This document shows, piece after piece, positions 45,335 through 48,555 of a stretch of 48,555 nt of DNA (within the stretch, counting starts at the first letter, position 1; every line of letters starts with the position of its first letter). Source of the DNA: Streptomyces lushanensis (lineage in GTDB: Bacteria > Actinomycetota > Actinomycetes > Streptomycetales > Streptomycetaceae); NCBI RefSeq assembly GCF_001700515.1, contig NZ_MAUD01000013.1, positions 1 through 48,555 on the forward strand. The letters are read 5' to 3'. The notes under the pieces are model-generated. The model was given only the letters and a program-made list of their open reading frames with translations, made no database searches and was not told where the DNA came from. Made by a program: the position numbers and the translations under genes.

Positions 45335-46234
45335 ATGGCTCCGATCTCCACTCCGCAGACCCCCTTCGGCCGGGTCCTCACCGCCATGATCACGCCCTTC
45401 ACGGCGGACGGCGCACTCGACCTCGACGGCGCCCAGCGGCTCGCCGTCCACCTCGTGGACGCGGGCAACGACGGCCTGGTCCTGAACGGCACCACCGGTG
45501 AGTCGCCGACCACCGGTGACGCGGAGAAAGACCAGCTCGTACGGGCCGTCCTGGAAGCGGTCGGAGACCGGGCCCATGTCGTCGCGGGCGTCGGAACCAA
45601 CGACACCCGCCACAGCCTGGAGCTCGCCAGGGCCGCCGAGCGCGCCGGCGCGCACGGCCTGCTCGCCGTGACGCCGTACTACAACAAGCCGCCGCAGGAA
45701 GGTCTCTTCCGGCACTTCACCGCGATCGCCGACGCCACGGACCTGCCGGTGATGCTCTACGACATCCCGGGCCGCAGCGGTGTCCCCATCGACAGCGAGA
45801 CGATCGTCCGTCTCGCCGAGCACCCGCGCATCGTCGCCAACAAGGACGCCAAGGGTGACCTCGGCCGTGCGAGCTGGGCCATCGCCCAGTCCGGTCTGGC
45901 CTGGTACTCGGGCGACGACATGCTCAATCTGCCGCTGCTCTCGGTCGGCGCGGTCGGCTTCGTCTCCGTGGTCGGCCATGTCGTCACCCCGGAGCTGCGC
46001 GAGCTGCTCGACGCCCACCTCACCGGCGATGTCCACAAGGCCACCGAGATCCACCAGAAGCTGCTCCCGGTCTTCATCGGCATGTTCAGGACACAGGGCG
46101 TCATCACCACCAAGGCCGCCCTCACGCTCCAGAAGCTGCCCGCGGGACCGCTCAGGCTTCCGCTCGTGGAGCTGTCACCCCAGGAAACCGCCCAGCTCAA
46201 GATCGATCTCGTGGCCGGCGGGGTACAGCTCTAA
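45335..46234 (+). CDS. dapA: 4-hydroxy-tetrahydrodipicolinate synthase
   Basis: DapA condenses pyruvate with aspartate semialdehyde, the first committed step to lysine and diaminopimelate. The 299-residue TIM-barrel protein has LNGTTGESPTT (substrate loop), TPYYNKPPQEGLFRHF with the catalytic Tyr, YDIPGRSG, and the Schiff-base Lys at K170 in VANKDAKGD. ATG 45335 gives the expected start (QTPFGRVLTAMITPF soon after). It may be transcribed without a leader (see the -10 entry). RNase J follows in the same direction after 189 bases. Confidence 0.97.
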   Translation: MAPISTPQTPFGRVLTAMITPFTADGALDLDGAQRLAVHLVDAGNDGLVLNGTTGESPTTGDAEKDQLVRAVLEAVGDRAHVVAGVGTNDTRHSLELARAAERAGAHGLLAVTPYYNKPPQEGLFRHFTAIADATDLPVMLYDIPGRSGVPIDSETIVRLAEHPRIVANKDAKGDLGRASWAIAQSGLAWYSGDDMLNLPLLSVGAVGFVSVVGHVVTPELRELLDAHLTGDVHKATEIHQKLLPVFIGMFRTQGVITTKAALTLQKLPAGPLRLPLVELSPQETAQLKIDLVAGGVQL

Positions 46235-46423
46235 TCATTGACTTCACAACTGAATAAGAGAAGACAGCACACGGATCGACGGCCCCCTCGGCAAACCGAT
46301 GGGTCGGTCAACACGGACAACGATCAACGCACACAACAGACGACACAGACAACAGCAAGTGCACGAATGTCATGCGCGCCACGTGCCTCAGCGGTACGTG
46401 GCGCGTGTGGTGAGGAGAGTCTT
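46235..46423 (+). promoter_or_regulatory. RNase J leader region with hairpin
   Basis: A comparatively A/C-rich stretch unlike its surroundings, which should hold the RNase J promoter and leader. CGCGCCACGT (46375-46384) and ACGTGGCGCG (46396-46405) form a perfect 10-bp stem with an 11-base loop, ending 6 bases before the ribosome-binding site GAGGAGAG (46412-46419). I could not assign -35/-10 boxes with confidence. Confidence 0.5.
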
Positions 46424-48109
46424 TTGAGTCATCCGCATCCTGAACTCGGTGCCCCGCCGAAGCTGCCCAAGAACGGCCTGCGCGTCACCCCGCTCGGCGG
46501 CCTTGGTGAGATCGGCCGCAACATGACGGTCTTCGAGTACAACGGCCGTCTGCTCATCGTCGACTGCGGCGTGCTCTTCCCGGAGGAGGAACAGCCCGGT
46601 ATCGACCTGATCCTGCCGGACTTCACCACCATCCGGGACCGCCTGGACGACATCGACGGCATCGTGCTCACGCACGGCCACGAGGACCACATCGGCGGTG
46701 TTCCGTATCTGCTCCGGCTGAAGGCGGACATCCCGCTGATCGGCTCGAAGCTGACGCTCGCGCTGATCGAGGCGAAGCTCCAGGAGCACCGCATCCGTCC
46801 CTACACCCTTGAGGTCACCGAGGGCCACCGGGAACGCATCGGCCCCTTCGACTGCGAATTCGTCGCGGTCAACCACTCCATCCCGGACGCCCTGGCGGTC
46901 GCCATCCGCACACCCGCGGGCATGGCGGTCCACACCGGCGACTTCAAGATGGACCAGCTCCCGCTGGACCGCAGACTGACCGATCTGCCCACCTTCGCCA
47001 AGCTCGGCGAGGAGGGCATCGACCTGCTGCTCGCCGACTCCACCAATGCCGAGGTCCCGGGTTTCGTCCCGCCCGAGCGGGACATTTCCAACGTCCTGCG
47101 GCAGGTGTTCGGCAGCGCCCAGAAGCGCATCATCGTGGCCAGCTTCGCCAGCCACGTCCACCGGATCCAACAGATCCTCGACGCCGCGCACGAACACGGC
47201 CGCCGGGTCGCCTTCGTCGGCCGCTCGATGGTCCGCAACATGGGCATCGCCCGAGATCTCGGCTATCTCCGGGTCCCGGCGGGCCTGGTCGTCGACGTCA
47301 AGACCCTGGACGACCTGCCCGAGCACGAGATCGTGCTCGTCTGCACGGGCTCCCAGGGGGAACCGATGGCCGCGCTCTCACGCATGGCCAATCGCGACCA
47401 CCAGATCCGGATCGTCCAGGGCGACACGGTGATCCTGGCGTCGTCGCTCATCCCGGGCAACGAGAACGCGGTCTACCGCGTGATCAACGGCCTGACCAGA
47501 TGGGGCGCGAACGTCGTCCACAAGGGCAACGCCAAGGTCCATGTCTCCGGCCACGCCTCGGCCGGCGAGCTCCTGTACTTCTACAACATCTGCAAGCCCA
47601 AGAACCTGATGCCCGTCCACGGCGAATGGCGCCATCTGCGCGCCAACGCCGAACTGGGCGCGCTGACAGGAGTCCCCAAGGACCACATCGTCATCGCGGA
47701 GGACGGCGTGGTCGTGGACCTGGTCGACGGCAAGGCCAAGATCGTGGGCAAGGTCCAGGCCGGTTATGTCTATGTCGACGGTCTGTCGGTCGGCGATGTC
47801 ACCGAGACCTCTCTCAAGGACCGCCGCATCCTCGGCGACGAGGGCATCATCTCGGTCTTCGTGGTGGTCGACTCGACCACCGGCAAGGTCGTCGGCGGCC
47901 CGCACTTCCACGCGCGTGGATCCGGTATCGAGGACGCGGCGTTCGCCGCCGTGCTCCCCAAGGTCGAAGAGGCGATCGCCAGATCGGCGCAGGACGGTGT
48001 CGCGGAACCGCACCAGCTCCAGCAGCTCGTGCGCCGCTCGGTGGGCAAGTGGGTCTCCGACACCTACCGCCGGCGCCCGATGATCCTCCCCGTGGTGGTC
48101 GAGGTCTGA
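46424..48109 (+). CDS. rnj: Ribonuclease J
   Basis: RNase J is a metallo-beta-lactamase ribonuclease with endo- and 5'-3' exonuclease activity, central to mRNA decay and rRNA maturation. From TTG 46424 the product is 561 residues, the streptomycete length, and GAGGAGAG sits 4 bases before it; no ATG or GTG fits. Motifs: VTPLGGLGEIGRNMTVFEY, the zinc motif THGHEDHIGG (about 83-92), HTGDFKMD, the beta-CASP part (IIVASFASHVHRI, CTGSQGEPMAALSRM), and HVSGHASAGEL with the C-terminal GPHFHARG region. It precedes an rRNA operon, whose transcripts it may help process. Confidence 0.97.
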   Translation: MSHPHPELGAPPKLPKNGLRVTPLGGLGEIGRNMTVFEYNGRLLIVDCGVLFPEEEQPGIDLILPDFTTIRDRLDDIDGIVLTHGHEDHIGGVPYLLRLKADIPLIGSKLTLALIEAKLQEHRIRPYTLEVTEGHRERIGPFDCEFVAVNHSIPDALAVAIRTPAGMAVHTGDFKMDQLPLDRRLTDLPTFAKLGEEGIDLLLADSTNAEVPGFVPPERDISNVLRQVFGSAQKRIIVASFASHVHRIQQILDAAHEHGRRVAFVGRSMVRNMGIARDLGYLRVPAGLVVDVKTLDDLPEHEIVLVCTGSQGEPMAALSRMANRDHQIRIVQGDTVILASSLIPGNENAVYRVINGLTRWGANVVHKGNAKVHVSGHASAGELLYFYNICKPKNLMPVHGEWRHLRANAELGALTGVPKDHIVIAEDGVVVDLVDGKAKIVGKVQAGYVYVDGLSVGDVTETSLKDRRILGDEGIISVFVVVDSTTGKVVGGPHFHARGSGIEDAAFAAVLPKVEEAIARSAQDGVAEPHQLQQLVRRSVGKWVSDTYRRRPMILPVVVEV

Positions 48110-48154
48110 CGTCGGCAACTGCCGTCCGATGGCCGACATCTGACGTCGGCTACG

Positions 48155-48194
48155 GGAGCGGGGGGCCTCGATTTGCGTCGACGCCCCCCGCTCC
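48155..48194 (+). terminator. Terminator after RNase J
   Basis: GGAGCGGGGGGC (48155-48166) and GCCCCCCGCTCC (48183-48194) form a perfect 12-bp stem with a 16-base loop. It insulates RNase J from the rRNA operon. Confidence 0.8.
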
Positions 48195-48265
48195 AGTACG
48201 TTTACGGCTCCACCTGAGGGGGAAGCCGGGCAAACAAGCGCCCGGAGCCCTTCTCCGGCAGAGGG

Positions 48266-48294
48266 AAATCCGGCTCAGATAACTCTGATAAAGT
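48266..48294 (+). promoter_or_regulatory. Candidate rRNA operon promoter
   Basis: CTCTGATAAAGTCGGAG contains TAAAGT (48289-48294) as -10. The same CTGATAnAGTCGGA sequence marks known Streptomyces rrn promoters, as I recall them. There is no TTGAC-type -35 at 17-18 bases upstream, also a trait of some rrn promoters. Confidence 0.55.
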
Positions 48295-48339
48295 CGGAGA
48301 CGCAAGACAGCAACACCGAAGGGAAATGCCCGGAGGAAA

Positions 48340-48555
48340 GCCCGTGAGGGTGAGTACGAAGGAAGCGTCCGTTCCTTGAGAACTCAACAGCGTGCCAAAA
48401 GTCAACGCCAAATATGTTGATACCCCGGCCTGCCAATAGTTTTGGCGGGTTGAGGTTCCTTTGAAATAAACACAGCGAGGACGCTGTGAACCACCGGTCC
48501 TATTCCGGCTGGTGGTTCCGCTCTCGTGGTGCAGCCCGCGCTCCTTGTGAGCATG
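48340..48555 (+). ncRNA. rRNA operon leader (5' part of pre-16S transcript)
   Basis: GTGAGGGTGAGTACGAAGG, then GAACTCAACAGCGTGCC near 48380-48396 and GGTTCCTTTGAAATAAACAC near 48454-48473, are landmarks of Streptomyces pre-16S leaders. Hairpins seen are TTGAG-AA-CTCAA near 48376-48387, CACAGCG/CGCTGTG (48471-48477, 48482-48488) and GAACCACC/GGTGGTTC (48488-48495, 48511-48518). Such stems carry antitermination and RNase III processing signals. The mature 16S start is expected within about 50 bases beyond the window. Confidence 0.8.

Larger units (their letters stand above)
48110..48555 (+). other. RNase J terminator and rRNA operon upstream region (446 bp)
   Basis: No protein gene is seen. 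It consists of the RNase J terminator (48155-48194), two short overlapping stems (CCGGGC/GCCCGG 48226-48245; CCGGAG/CTCCGG 48242-48258), a candidate rrn promoter (48289-48294) and the transcribed rrn leader to the end of the window. The 16S gene itself begins outside. Confidence 0.75.

Noticed and set aside
48340..48555. 16S rRNA gene inside the window
   Set aside because: The conserved 16S 5' sequence (GAGTTTGATCCTGGCTCAG) does not appear; only the leader is included.

Overview
The window is high-GC actinobacterial chromosome, almost certainly Streptomyces or a close relative. Reasons: third codon positions are dominated by G/C, GTG starts are common and TTG starts occur, the gene order matches the conserved Streptomyces core (ispG, proS, rimP-nusA-ylxR-infB-ylxP-rbfA-truB, ribF, rpsO-pnp, dapB-thyX-dapA-RNase J), an ESX/type VII locus of streptomycete layout is present, and the last ~350 bases carry the typical Streptomyces rRNA operon leader. 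No transposase, integrase, tRNA gene or CRISPR array was seen.

Layout. 1-4.6 kb: 3' end of ispG (its N-terminus lies outside the window), two GNAT acetyltransferases and proS. 4.7-6.7 kb, minus strand: an aminoglycoside-phosphotransferase-like protein with a broken catalytic loop, a DUF4439 ferritin-like protein and a Tat-type lipoprotein. 6.8-14.1 kb, plus strand: the transcription/translation cluster rimP, nusA, ylxR, infB, ylxP (DUF503), rbfA, truB; then ribF. 15.4-21.5 kb, minus strand: a complete peptide/nickel-type ABC importer (binding protein, two permeases, two ATPases). 21.7-37.2 kb: a type VII secretion (ESX) locus with an EspI-like P-loop protein, an unknown conserved protein, EccE, EccB, mycosin MycP, two WXG100 proteins, a DUF397 protein, EccC and EccD, on alternating strands. 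37.4-48.1 kb: rpsO, pnp, an M16 peptidase, dapB, a small membrane protein, a PH-like membrane protein (minus strand), thyX, dapA and RNase J. 48.2-48.56 kb: promoter and leader of an rRNA operon, ending just short of the 16S gene.

How the genes work together. The 6.8-14 kb genes mature the 30S subunit and start translation (RimP, RbfA, IF-2), control transcript elongation (NusA) and modify tRNA (TruB). PNPase and RNase J are the main RNA-turnover enzymes and sit beside rpsO and an rrn operon. DapA and DapB are consecutive lysine/diaminopimelate enzymes, separated here by thyX (dTMP synthesis). The ESX genes encode a near-complete secretion machine (EccB, C, D, E, MycP) with its own WXG100 substrates; no EccA, PE/PPE or EspG was found.

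Most notable: thyX carries an in-frame 149-residue mini-intein (C101-N249 of the precursor) placed inside the ThyX signature RHRVGW/SYNEESGRY, so an active enzyme should require protein splicing. Other points worth a look are three chained micro-ORFs (MSTR, MSTR, MSTPMK) in the infB leader, a 14-bp perfect palindrome over the -35 box of the WXG100 promoter, a 20-bp-period repeat array inside the ABC operon, structured leaders before rpsO, pnp, ylxP and RNase J, and the degenerate kinase next to proS. Promoter and RNA-structure calls come from reading by eye; no folding or database search was run.
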